DNA of 6,570 nt from Deltaproteobacteria bacterium (GCA_021779275.1 JAJYAX010000087.1:1-6570); one strand, 5' to 3'; counted from the first letter of the stretch, positions 1 through 5,515 are shown. Notes: generated from the sequence alone by a model not told the origin. Translations and numbers: made by a program.

Positions 1-2
1 AT

Positions 3-26
3 CAACGCCAACAGGGAGACGTGTAA
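3..26 (+). CDS. 3' end of an unidentified upstream gene (partial)
   Basis: The first bases can be read as the last seven codons (QRQQGDV) of a gene that starts outside the window, ending in TAA at 24-26, two bases before the xdhC start. That spacing is typical of an operon. Too few residues are visible to identify the product. The other forward frames are also open here, so the frame choice is an inference from the stop position. In similar loci the neighbour is often a molybdenum hydroxylase subunit or another accessory gene, but nothing in these bases proves it. Confidence 0.3.
   Translation, partial: QRQQGDV
14..19 (+). promoter_or_regulatory. Ribosome binding site of xdhC
   Basis: The GGGAGA motif ends about nine bases before the ATG at 29. 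It supports that ATG as the start, although the frame stays open to the window edge. It would overlap the last codons of the upstream gene. Confidence 0.55.
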
Positions 27-28
27 GC

Positions 29-1039
29 ATGCGAGATATTCTTGATCCTCTCATCCAGGCCCTGAGACAGGGCCTGCCCGTTGTTCTGGGTGCAATCGTG
101 CGCAGCGAGGGTTCAGCGCCCCGGGCATCAGGGGCACGGATACTGATCCTGGCCGACGGCGGCCTGTCCGGAAGCGTCGGAGGCGGGGCGCTGGAAGGGG
201 CCTGCCAGGCCAAGGCACAGGAGCTTTTCCGGAACTCCTCTTCCTTTGCCGAGCTGCATTTCAACCTGAACGCCGCTGCCGCAGCCGATGCGGGCATGCT
301 CTGCGGAGGTTTTGTGACTGTGCTGCTGCAGCGGGTGGAGCCCGATCAGCTGGCAGTCTTCCAGCAGATGCACGATGACGCCCTCCGGGGTCTGCAGCCC
401 ATGCTCCTGACCGCCCTGCCCCAAAACGGCCTGCCACCCCGGCTGATGTATTTCGGCCCAGGAAACAACAACCTGCCCGCCGGGCTGCGGGAGGAAATTC
501 TTCGCAAGGCCAGGAGGGCTCCCTTTCTCATCCAGCATGCCGGCGAGGAAATTTTCGTCGAGCCTCTGGTGCGCCCAGTAACCGTGCATCTGGTGGGGGC
601 CGGCCATGTGGCCCTGGCCACCGCGCACCTTTCCTCCTTTTCCGGTTTTGAGGTTGTCGTCATGGACGACCGGGCCGAGTTCGCCAGCGCGGCCCGGTAT
701 CCGGAGGCCCGGGAGGTCCGGGTTCTCGAAACCTTTGCCAGGTGTCTTCACGATCTGGGACCGGAGGATTATGTGATCATCGTCACTCGCGGGCATCTGC
801 ATGACCGGGAGGTGTTGGCCCAGGCCCTGCGCACCGGGGCAGGCTACATCGGGATGATCGGCAGCCGCAGAAAACGGGATGCCATCTATGAGGCACTGCT
901 CCATGAGGGCTTCAGCGAGGCGGATCTGGGCCGGGTGCACTGTCCCATTGGACTTGCCATCGGCGCCGACACCCCGGAGGAGATAGGACTCAGCATTGTG
1001 GCCGAACTCGTTCAGGTGCGCGCCGGTTTGAGCGCATGA
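29..1039 (+). CDS. xdhC: XdhC/CoxI family molybdenum cofactor insertion/maturation protein
   Basis: This 336-residue protein has both halves of the XdhC family. The N-terminal XdhC/CoxI domain (about 1-100) carries GSAPR at 28-32, GSVGGGALEG at 48-57 and MLCGG at 90-94. After a variable linker, a C-terminal Rossmann-like domain begins at about 185 with HLVGAGHVA (187-195), an acidic pair at the end of strand 2 (DD, 213-214), TRGHLHDREVL (253-263), YIGMIGSRRKR (273-283) and CPIGLAIGADTPEEIGLSI (305-323). Characterised XdhC binds molybdenum cofactor, assists its sulfuration and hands it to xanthine dehydrogenase-type enzymes in the cytoplasm. The length is normal and no key motif is missing. 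The ATG has a fair ribosome binding site, and the visible homology begins right at it. The gene overlaps the MocA-like gene by ATGA, which fits a joint role in cofactor maturation. The target enzyme is not in the window. The family assignment is firm; the exact client is unknown. Confidence 0.93.
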   Translation: MRDILDPLIQALRQGLPVVLGAIVRSEGSAPRASGARILILADGGLSGSVGGGALEGACQAKAQELFRNSSSFAELHFNLNAAAAADAGMLCGGFVTVLLQRVEPDQLAVFQQMHDDALRGLQPMLLTALPQNGLPPRLMYFGPGNNNLPAGLREEILRKARRAPFLIQHAGEEIFVEPLVRPVTVHLVGAGHVALATAHLSSFSGFEVVVMDDRAEFASAARYPEAREVRVLETFARCLHDLGPEDYVIIVTRGHLHDREVLAQALRTGAGYIGMIGSRRKRDAIYEALLHEGFSEADLGRVHCPIGLAIGADTPEEIGLSIVAELVQVRAGLSA

Positions 1040-2139
1040 ATATCGGGGCGGTCCTTCTCGCCGCCGGCTATTCTTCGCGCATGGGGGCCTTTAAACCGCT
1101 CATGCAGCTGGGCGGACGGAGCCTGCTTGGGCATTGCGCCTCCCGCTTGCACCAGACGGGAATTCAAAGTATCGTGGTCGTGACCGGCTACAGGGCTCAA
1201 GAGGTGGAGGACGAGGCCGGTCGGCATGGTCTGCGGTGCATTTATAATCCGGACTATGATCGGGGTATGTTCTCCTCGGTCTGTGCCGGAATTCGCCGGA
1301 TAACACCCGCCGATGGTTTTCTTGTGCTGCCGGTGGATATCCCGCTCGTCCGTCCAGACACAGTGGACCGCATGCGTGCAGCCTTTACCGGTAAAGCCGT
1401 ATTGTATCCCTGTTTTAACCGGTTGCGCGGCCATCCTCCGCTGATCCCGGCAGCCCTGATCCCAGCCATTCTGAGCCATGACGGTCAAGGGGGGCTCAAG
1501 ACCATGCTGGAGAGGCAGGAAGACCTTGATGTGTCTGTCTGGGATCACGGAATTCTTCTGGATGCGGACACACCGGAAGATTTTGCGGTGCTCACCCACC
1601 GGTTGTCCCGGCTCGATATCGGGGAACGGGCCGAAGCCCTGGCCCTGGCCACACTGACTCTTCCTCAGCAGGGCCTTTCGCATGGTCTGGCCGTGGCCCG
1701 GGTGGCTGAAGGGTTGGGCCGGGAGCTCAATAGACATGGCTACAGCCTGAATGAGGATCTCCTCCATAATGCCGCACTCCTGCACGATGTGGCGAAAGGC
1801 CGGCCACAACACGAGACTGCGGGGGCGGAGTTGCTCAGGGGCCTGGGCCTTGGACGACTGGCTGAAATCGTCGCCGTTCATCGGGATGCCCCGCCTCCGG
1901 TCTCCGGACGGCTTACGGAAAAAGAGATGGTCTGCCTTGCCGACAAGCTGATCCGCGGCTCAAAACGTATCACGGTGCGTCAGCGTTTCCAGGAAAAACT
2001 CGACCTCTATGCCGGTGACGCCGAGGCCTGCCTGGCTATCCGCCGTCGCCTGGCCAATGCCCAGGCTCTGCAGACCCTGGCCGAACGGATCACTGGGAAG
2101 GACATTGAAGAACTTCTCGATGCGGAACAGCGATTATGA
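1036..2139 (+). CDS. MocA-like nucleotidyltransferase fused to an HD phosphohydrolase domain
   Basis: This 367-residue protein has two domains. Residues 1-190 are a MobA/MocA-type NTP transferase: the nucleotide-binding loop LAAGYSSRMGAFKPL is at 8-22, the metal-site LPVDIPLV at 98-105, GHPPLI at 132-137, and LLDADTPEDF at 174-183. MocA proteins transfer CMP from CTP to molybdopterin to make the cytosine dinucleotide cofactor. Residues about 210-310 are an HD domain with H216, the H250-D251 doublet in LLHDVAKG, H259, H282 and D303 in the metal-ligand order of the family. An HD domain hydrolyses phosphate esters or nucleotides; its substrate here is unknown. The ATG overlaps the xdhC stop (ATGA) and has no clear Shine-Dalgarno, so it is probably translated by coupling. 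Its 3' end overlaps the phosphatase gene in the same way. The nucleotidyltransferase call is strong; cytidine specificity is inferred from the XdhC neighbour. The bare MocA symbol is withheld because of the fusion. Confidence 0.88.
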   Translation: MNIGAVLLAAGYSSRMGAFKPLMQLGGRSLLGHCASRLHQTGIQSIVVVTGYRAQEVEDEAGRHGLRCIYNPDYDRGMFSSVCAGIRRITPADGFLVLPVDIPLVRPDTVDRMRAAFTGKAVLYPCFNRLRGHPPLIPAALIPAILSHDGQGGLKTMLERQEDLDVSVWDHGILLDADTPEDFAVLTHRLSRLDIGERAEALALATLTLPQQGLSHGLAVARVAEGLGRELNRHGYSLNEDLLHNAALLHDVAKGRPQHETAGAELLRGLGLGRLAEIVAVHRDAPPPVSGRLTEKEMVCLADKLIRGSKRITVRQRFQEKLDLYAGDAEACLAIRRRLANAQALQTLAERITGKDIEELLDAEQRL

Positions 2140-2729
2140 GCACTGTCCATCTTCTTCGCCATGGTGAAATCATCCAGTCGCACCCGCGCCGTTTTGTCGG
2201 CCGGCAGGATCTCCCGCTGACGGATCGTGGCCGGGAACAGATGTCCCGCCTGGCGGATTACCTGGCCACCCGCTCCATCGCCAGGGTGCTCTGCAGCCCT
2301 CTTACCCGTTGTAGGGAAAGCGCAGGCATCCTCTGTTCGCGCCTGGGGGGCGCCCCCGAGCTGGCGCCTGATTTTTGCGAGATCTTTCTGGGGGACTGGG
2401 AGGGCCTGAGCGTGGACGAGGTCCGGGATCGGTTTCCCGGCTGTTTTGAGGCCCGGGGCCTGGACCTGGCTGGGTTTCGTCCTTCGGGTGGAGAGAGCTT
2501 TCATGATCTTCTCCACCGTACCTGGCCTGTCTTTGAAACCCTTGTGAAGGCAGCTGACGATGGGATGGCCATAGTGGCCCATGCCGGGGTAAACCGGGTG
2601 CTCCTGTGCCGTATTCTTGGTATGCCGCTGGAAAATCTCTTCCGGCTGGAACAGGATTACGGCTGTCTGAATATCGTGCATCATGACAGGTCCGGCTTCC
2701 GGGTGGAGACTATAAATTCCCTTCACTAG
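2136..2729 (+). CDS. Histidine phosphatase family protein (phosphoglycerate mutase-like)
   Basis: This 197-residue, single-domain protein belongs to the histidine phosphatase superfamily. The catalytic set is complete: LLRHGE at 6-11 with nucleophile H9 and R8, CSPLTRCRESA at 53-63 with R58, the acid E82 in CEIFLGDWEG, PSGGES at 116-121, and the second histidine H149 in VAHAGVNR. Sequence and size resemble alpha-ribazole phosphatase (CobC) and GpmB-like enzymes, but family members act on many phosphoesters and no substrate can be read from the sequence. The start overlaps the stop of the MocA-HD gene (ATGA), and no independent ribosome binding site stands out. Being third in an xdhC-mocA operon suggests it removes a phosphate in molybdenum cofactor maturation, or recycles a nucleotide by-product with the HD domain; both are inference. 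It has no signal peptide, so it is cytoplasmic. An unrelated housekeeping phosphatase role is possible. Confidence 0.9.
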   Translation: MSTVHLLRHGEIIQSHPRRFVGRQDLPLTDRGREQMSRLADYLATRSIARVLCSPLTRCRESAGILCSRLGGAPELAPDFCEIFLGDWEGLSVDEVRDRFPGCFEARGLDLAGFRPSGGESFHDLLHRTWPVFETLVKAADDGMAIVAHAGVNRVLLCRILGMPLENLFRLEQDYGCLNIVHHDRSGFRVETINSLH

Positions 2730-2751
2730 AGCCTGTCCGCAGACAGGCTCT
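2728..2751. terminator. Convergent hairpin between the phosphatase and beta-CASP genes
   Basis: A perfect 10-bp inverted repeat (AGAGCCTGTC and GACAGGCTCT) surrounds a CGCA loop. It begins inside the TAG stop of the phosphatase gene and ends 13 bases before the stop of the convergent gene. The symmetric position suggests a bidirectional terminator or 3'-end stabiliser. No T-rich tract follows on either strand, so it is not a classic intrinsic terminator. Confidence 0.55.
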
Positions 2752-2764
2752 CCCTGAAAGAGGA

Positions 2765-4339
2765 TTATACGCTGATGGTCTGACCGCGCCGCGGGACAAA
2801 GGTTGCAAACCCGTGGCTGCCGAGAAAATCACTGAAGGCCAGGGATTGATCCTCTTCGCCATGGACCACGGCAATACGTTTCACCTGGAGATTCGATTCC
2901 TTCAGAAATCGCAGCATCTCGTTTTTATCGGCGTGGGCGCTGAAACCGCCTATCTTCTCGACCCTTGCCCGCAGGGGGTATTCCTTGTTGAAGAAACGCA
3001 GGACAGGGGCATCGCCCCTCCTGCCTTTTTCCTCAAATCTTCTTCCCTCCTCCAGTATCCTCCGGCCGAGGGTGTTTTCGGCCATATAGCCGACGATCAG
3101 GATGGTGTTTTTCTCGTTATGAATCTTATAGCGGAGGTGATGCAGGATACGGCCCGCCTCGCACATGCCCGAGGCCGAGATGACAATGTGCGGCCGCTCT
3201 TCCCGGGTCAGCGCGATGGAATCCTCGGCGCTCCGGGTAAAATTGACCTGCGCAAACGAAAATGGATTCTCTCCTTTTCGCAGGAAGGTGTCGTGGGTCT
3301 CCTGGTCATAAACCTCGGGGTGTTGACCGAAAACGGCTGTGATATTGGCGGCCAGCGGGCTGTCCACCCAGACCGGAACACGGGGTACGCCGCCCTCGTC
3401 ATAGAGTTCATGTATGATATAGAGCAGCTCCTGGGTCCGGCCATAGGCAAAGGAAGGGATCAGAACGGTGCCGCCCCTGGCGATGGTCTCGTTGAGAATC
3501 CTTTTCAGCCGTGGTTTCAGGTCCTCTACCGGTTCATGTTCCCGGTTTCCATAGGTGCTTTCCATGATCAACAGATCGATGATCCGGTCTTTTTCCGCAA
3601 AATCCAGGGCCGGATCACGGATAATCGGTTTACTGAAGCGGCCGATATCACCGGTATAACAGACGGTTTTCAACTGACCTTCCCCCCGGTGCCGGAGCAC
3701 ACTCATAGCCGATCCCAGGATATGGCCGGCCTCATAGAAGGTGCAGGTCAGATCCTTCCCTACGGCAATTTCCCGGCGATAGGGAATTCCTTCAAAGCAA
3801 GCGAGGGCCTGCTCGGCATCCGCTGAAGAGTAGAGGGGCTCGATGCAATTCAGGTCAAATTTGGCGATTATCTCATTGATCGCCACATTATTCAGTGTAT
3901 GAGTATTATTCTTCAGAATTTTTTTAATTCCCTCCATGTCCTCTTTGGCAATGCCATCCCCATTTCCCGACCTTATTCTGGCCAGGGTATTCCGCACGGT
4001 CTTATAGTTAAGATACTGGGCGTCTGATTCCTGGATCTTGGCTGAATCGGGCAGGAGGAAGGCGCAGGCATCGGCTGTGACCCGTGTACAAAAGACCCGG
4101 CCATTGAAATCCTTCCTGGTGAGAACAGGAATTCTCCCGGAGTGATCAATGTGGGCATGGGAGAGGATCATATTGGTCAGCATGGCTGGATCAAAGGGCA
4201 GGACCTTGTTCTTCTCGACAGCCTCTTGCCGCCGTCCCTGAAACATTCCGCAGTCGAGCAGCACCTTGTCCTCTTCCGTACAGACAAGATGCATGGAGCC
4301 GGTCACCTCTCTGACCGCTCCGAAAAAGGTCACATGCAT
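2765..4339 (-). CDS. Beta-CASP metallo-beta-lactamase ribonuclease (CPSF-73/TTHA0252-like)
   Basis: This 524-residue cytoplasmic protein has the full metallo-beta-lactamase plus beta-CASP plus RNA-specificity layout. The metal motifs are SHAHIDHSG at 60-68 (H61, H63, D65, H66), H206 in EAGHILGSA, and D231 in YTGDIGR. Beta-CASP motif A is E260 in MESTYGNREH. The fold continues with IPSFAYGRTQE (294-304) and WVDSPLA (324-330). Motif B is the HH at 400-401 after SASGMCEAGR, followed by VGYMAENTLGRRIL (416-429). Motif C is H469 in GGFSAHAD. Such enzymes cut single-stranded RNA with two zinc ions. The chosen ATG is codon 25 of the longest reading frame: a strong AAGGAG lies seven bases upstream and family homology (MHVTFFGAVREVTGS) starts there. 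A segment of about 50 residues near 112-166 looks longer than in the small bacterial homologues I recall. No neighbour indicates a specific RNA target. Confidence 0.92.
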   Translation of the reverse strand: MHVTFFGAVREVTGSMHLVCTEEDKVLLDCGMFQGRRQEAVEKNKVLPFDPAMLTNMILSHAHIDHSGRIPVLTRKDFNGRVFCTRVTADACAFLLPDSAKIQESDAQYLNYKTVRNTLARIRSGNGDGIAKEDMEGIKKILKNNTHTLNNVAINEIIAKFDLNCIEPLYSSADAEQALACFEGIPYRREIAVGKDLTCTFYEAGHILGSAMSVLRHRGEGQLKTVCYTGDIGRFSKPIIRDPALDFAEKDRIIDLLIMESTYGNREHEPVEDLKPRLKRILNETIARGGTVLIPSFAYGRTQELLYIIHELYDEGGVPRVPVWVDSPLAANITAVFGQHPEVYDQETHDTFLRKGENPFSFAQVNFTRSAEDSIALTREERPHIVISASGMCEAGRILHHLRYKIHNEKNTILIVGYMAENTLGRRILEEGRRFEEKGRRGDAPVLRFFNKEYPLRARVEKIGGFSAHADKNEMLRFLKESNLQVKRIAVVHGEEDQSLAFSDFLGSHGFATFVPRRGQTISV

Positions 4340-4346
4340 ACGAGTT

Positions 4347-4352
4347 CTCCTT
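4347..4352 (-). promoter_or_regulatory. Ribosome binding site deciding the beta-CASP gene start
   Basis: AAGGAG on the minus strand lies seven bases before the ATG at 4339-4337. It argues against the upstream in-frame ATG at 4411, whose extra 24 residues show no family similarity. Confidence 0.75.
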
Positions 4353-4394
4353 GCATTTGGCAGTCCGGCATTCAACTTGTCAGATCGAGTCGGT

Positions 4395-4410
4395 TGCAAT
4401 CGGCATTCCA
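4395..4410 (-). promoter_or_regulatory. Possible sigma-54-like -24/-12 promoter for the beta-CASP gene
   Basis: The minus strand reads TGGAATGCCGATTGCA. It keeps the GG and GC doublets of the TGGCACG-N4-TTGCA consensus at exact spacing and differs at two of the specified bases. Transcription would start about 45 bases before the ATG at 4339. No activator site or regulator gene is visible. No convincing sigma-70 promoter was found in the same stretch. A chance match is quite possible. Confidence 0.28.
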
Positions 4411-4471
4411 ATCAATTACTTGGCCAGGCTACAGTCTATGAGCTTTGAGAAAATCATCCATCATTTCCATC

Positions 4472-4477
4472 TATAAT
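4472..4477 (+). promoter_or_regulatory. Perfect TATAAT, possible -10 box
   Basis: TATAAT occurs on the plus strand, but no good -35 lies 16-18 bases upstream; TTGAGA at 4445-4450 is 21 bases away. If used, transcription would start near 4484 and run toward the 3' end of the RlpA-like gene, antisense to it. In an AT-rich gap such a hexamer can easily be chance. Confidence 0.2.
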
Positions 4478-4527
4478 GAATACGTGAAGACTATGAAAGG
4501 AGTATTTTCAAAGCTGTTTCAGTTACG

Positions 4528-4686
4528 ATGACTAAAAAACTTATAAAACCTGCAATGTTAATAAATTACGGAATATCAGCAGAAATGGGGGGGGGAGAAA
4601 AAGAAAAAGGAGGTTTTGGGACGAGAAATGAAGGGGGAAGATTTTCCTATAATACCCTCATCACGAGTTTATCAACCCCATCTTGA
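4528..4686 (+). CDS. Doubtful 52-residue ORF with a poly-G tract
   Basis: An ATG opens a 52-codon frame beginning MTKKLIKPAMLINYG, followed by a glycine/lysine/glutamate-rich middle (GGGEKEKGGFG at about 21-31). It ends at TGA, 40 bases inside the opposite RlpA-like gene. Its ATG overlaps the TGA of a 12-codon ORF at 4493-4531 (ATGA), and a TATAAT lies at 4472. No Shine-Dalgarno is well placed; AAAGGAG is about 25 bases too far. The basic N-terminus followed by a glycine-rich part faintly recalls short leader-plus-core peptides, but no modification enzyme lies in the window. The nine-G run is in frame, so slippage would change the C-terminus. It is probably not a real gene. Confidence 0.15.
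   Translation: MTKKLIKPAMLINYGISAEMGGGEKEKGGFGTRNEGGRFSYNTLITSLSTPS
4587..4613 (+). repeat. Homopolymeric G9 and purine tract
   Basis: Nine consecutive G (4587-4595) are followed by an A/G-only stretch to 4613, so the complementary strand is all pyrimidine. Such tracts are prone to polymerase slippage and sequencing error. It lies 33 bases beyond the stop of the RlpA-like gene. Confidence 0.8.
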
Positions 4687-5336
4687 AGCAGTGACAGCTT
4701 TTGGGCCAGTCCATAGGAGAGGTCGACATCGCGTCCGGCTATATATGGCCCTCGGTCAGTCACAACCGCAGTAATGGTCTGGCCGGTACGCGGGTTGTTC
4801 AACTCGACCCTGGTGCCCAGAGGCAGATCCTTATGGGCAATGGTATTGGCATACATATTGTACGGTGAACCGTTGGCCATGGGCTTCCCTTGGAAGTCCC
4901 GCCCATACCAGCTGGCGGTTACCTCCCCGGCCGGTTGAGGAGCAGTCTTCCTGATCGTGAGCTTTTGGCCCACCTGGATCAGGTCGGGATTTTCAATGGC
5001 ATTATCATTGACCAGGTCTTTCAGGTTCACATGAAATTTCTTTACCGACAAGCCCCAGAGGGTGTCTCCCGCCTGCACGGTATATTCAGTACCGGCATCG
5101 GGTTTGGAGGCTGTCTGGGATTGCTGGGGGGCGGGCGATTTTTTCGTGGCCTGAGCAAGAACCGTCGAAAAGCTCTTCTGGCCGATCTGGGCGCCCTGAC
5201 GCGAAGACCAGTTGCCGGTTTTACCAGACCGGCCCGCGGTAAGGGAATTCTGGGCGCCCAAGGTCTGCCAGTCCGTCTGGAAGCGCTTGGTTACCTGGGC
5301 AAGGGAGTCACCTTTCTGTAACATATTTTCAGTCAT
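4647..5336 (-). CDS. LysM and RlpA-like double-psi beta-barrel protein without signal peptide
   Basis: This 229-residue protein starts with a truncated LysM-like stretch (LQKGDSLAQVTKRF, 6-19), then a low-complexity linker (about 35-82). A full LysM peptidoglycan-binding domain follows (84-128; YTVQAGDTLWGLS, QVGQKLTI). The C-terminal RlpA-like double-psi barrel covers about 138-228, with ASWYG (141-145), AHKDLPLGT (167-175), VTDRGPY (192-198) and RDVDLSYG (202-209). RlpA proteins bind or cleave glycan strands of the cell wall. H168 and D194 are kept, but the glutamate usual in the ANGE motif is serine (S157). There is no signal peptide or lipobox, and a TAG lies two codons before the ATG, so none can be added upstream. 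The linker motif KSFSTVLAQA resembles N-terminal segments of flagellar export substrates (from memory). Its ATG lacks a Shine-Dalgarno and overlaps a short leader ORF. The domain call is firm; role and export route are uncertain. Confidence 0.88.
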   Translation of the reverse strand: MTENMLQKGDSLAQVTKRFQTDWQTLGAQNSLTAGRSGKTGNWSSRQGAQIGQKSFSTVLAQATKKSPAPQQSQTASKPDAGTEYTVQAGDTLWGLSVKKFHVNLKDLVNDNAIENPDLIQVGQKLTIRKTAPQPAGEVTASWYGRDFQGKPMANGSPYNMYANTIAHKDLPLGTRVELNNPRTGQTITAVVTDRGPYIAGRDVDLSYGLAQKLSLLQDGVDKLVMRVL

Positions 5337-5368
5337 GGTCTAATGGGTTTGCTGAGGATTATCACCAT
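5333..5368 (-). CDS. 11-codon leader ORF coupled to the RlpA-like gene
   Basis: MVIILSKPIRP is encoded from ATG 5368-5366 and stops at TGA 5335-5333, sharing ATGA with the start of the RlpA-like gene. It has a strong GGAGG (5378-5374) five bases before its ATG, whereas the gene itself has none. The likely role is to load ribosomes and hand them over by reinitiation. Its hydrophobic start is too short for a signal peptide. The coupling is inferred from layout only. Confidence 0.4.
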   Translation of the reverse strand: MVIILSKPIRP

Positions 5369-5373
5369 GCCAC

Positions 5374-5378
5374 CCTCC
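5374..5378 (-). promoter_or_regulatory. Strong Shine-Dalgarno of the leader ORF
   Basis: GGAGG on the minus strand is the only good ribosome binding site in the leader of the RlpA-like gene. It serves the ATG at 5368, not the one at 5336, which is 37 bases away. Confidence 0.5.
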
Positions 5379-5382
5379 GGTA

Positions 5383-5435
5383 ACGCATCCAATCACCCTT
5401 TTGAGGGCAACACCACCAACGATAATCGGATGCGT
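5383..5435 (-). promoter_or_regulatory. Inverted repeat in the 5' leader of the RlpA-like gene
   Basis: ACGCATCC (5383-5390) pairs perfectly with GGATGCGT (5428-5435). The 37-base interior holds a smaller hairpin, CCCT/AGGG, at 5396-5407. In the minus-strand transcript the downstream arm ends four bases before the GGAGG ribosome binding site. It could be a regulator-binding palindrome or an RNA structure that affects translation. It matches no riboswitch I recognise. Confidence 0.35.
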
Positions 5436-5458
5436 CTACAAAAGATATCCTTTCCTCT

Positions 5459-5485
5459 ATATCGGCAGGCATGCAAAATTCTTAA
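5459..5485 (-). promoter_or_regulatory. Candidate promoter of the RlpA-like gene, sigma-28-like
   Basis: The minus strand carries GCCGATAT (5466-5459), seven of eight bases of the enterobacterial sigma-28 -10 GCCGATAA. Eleven bases upstream is TTAAGAAT (5485-5478), five of eight against TAAAGTTT. The same bases can also be read as a mediocre sigma-70 promoter, TTAAGA-N18-TATAGA. Either reading places the start near 5450, upstream of the inverted repeat and leader ORF. Confidence 0.35.
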
Positions 5486-5515
5486 CCACGAATGACGATA
5501 TTATTCATGGGGAGT

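Larger units (their letters stand above)
4412..4646. other. AT-rich intergenic gap with a poly-G/purine tract
   Basis: Between the beta-CASP gene and the RlpA-like gene lies an AT-rich stretch unlike the GC-rich genes around it. It contains a perfect TATAAT on the plus strand, a run of nine G inside a 27-base all-purine tract, and short overlapping ORFs listed separately. I see no RNA gene, no repeat array and no clear intrinsic terminator for the RlpA-like gene that ends at 4647. Confidence 0.6.

Noticed and set aside
128..940. 270-codon open frame on the minus strand
   Set aside because: It is antisense to xdhC and produced by GC-rich codon bias. No motifs and no convincing start.
1012..1881. 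289-codon open frame on the minus strand
   Set aside because: It is antisense to the MocA-HD gene and spans a coding junction. The composition looks like a shadow and no domain is seen.
2007..2726. 239-codon open frame on the minus strand
   Set aside because: It is antisense to the histidine phosphatase gene, whose catalytic residues are complete.
2813..3826. 337-codon open frame on the plus strand
   Set aside because: It lies wholly antisense to the beta-CASP gene, which has every family motif. Its translation shows no recognisable domain.
4340..4411. 24-residue N-terminal extension of the beta-CASP protein
   Set aside because: The strong AAGGAG and the start of homology both point to the ATG at 4339. 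The extension has no SD and overlaps the promoter candidate.
4648..4653. Second TATAAT on the plus strand
   Set aside because: It lies in the last codons of the RlpA-like gene, has no -35 partner and no gene in front of it.
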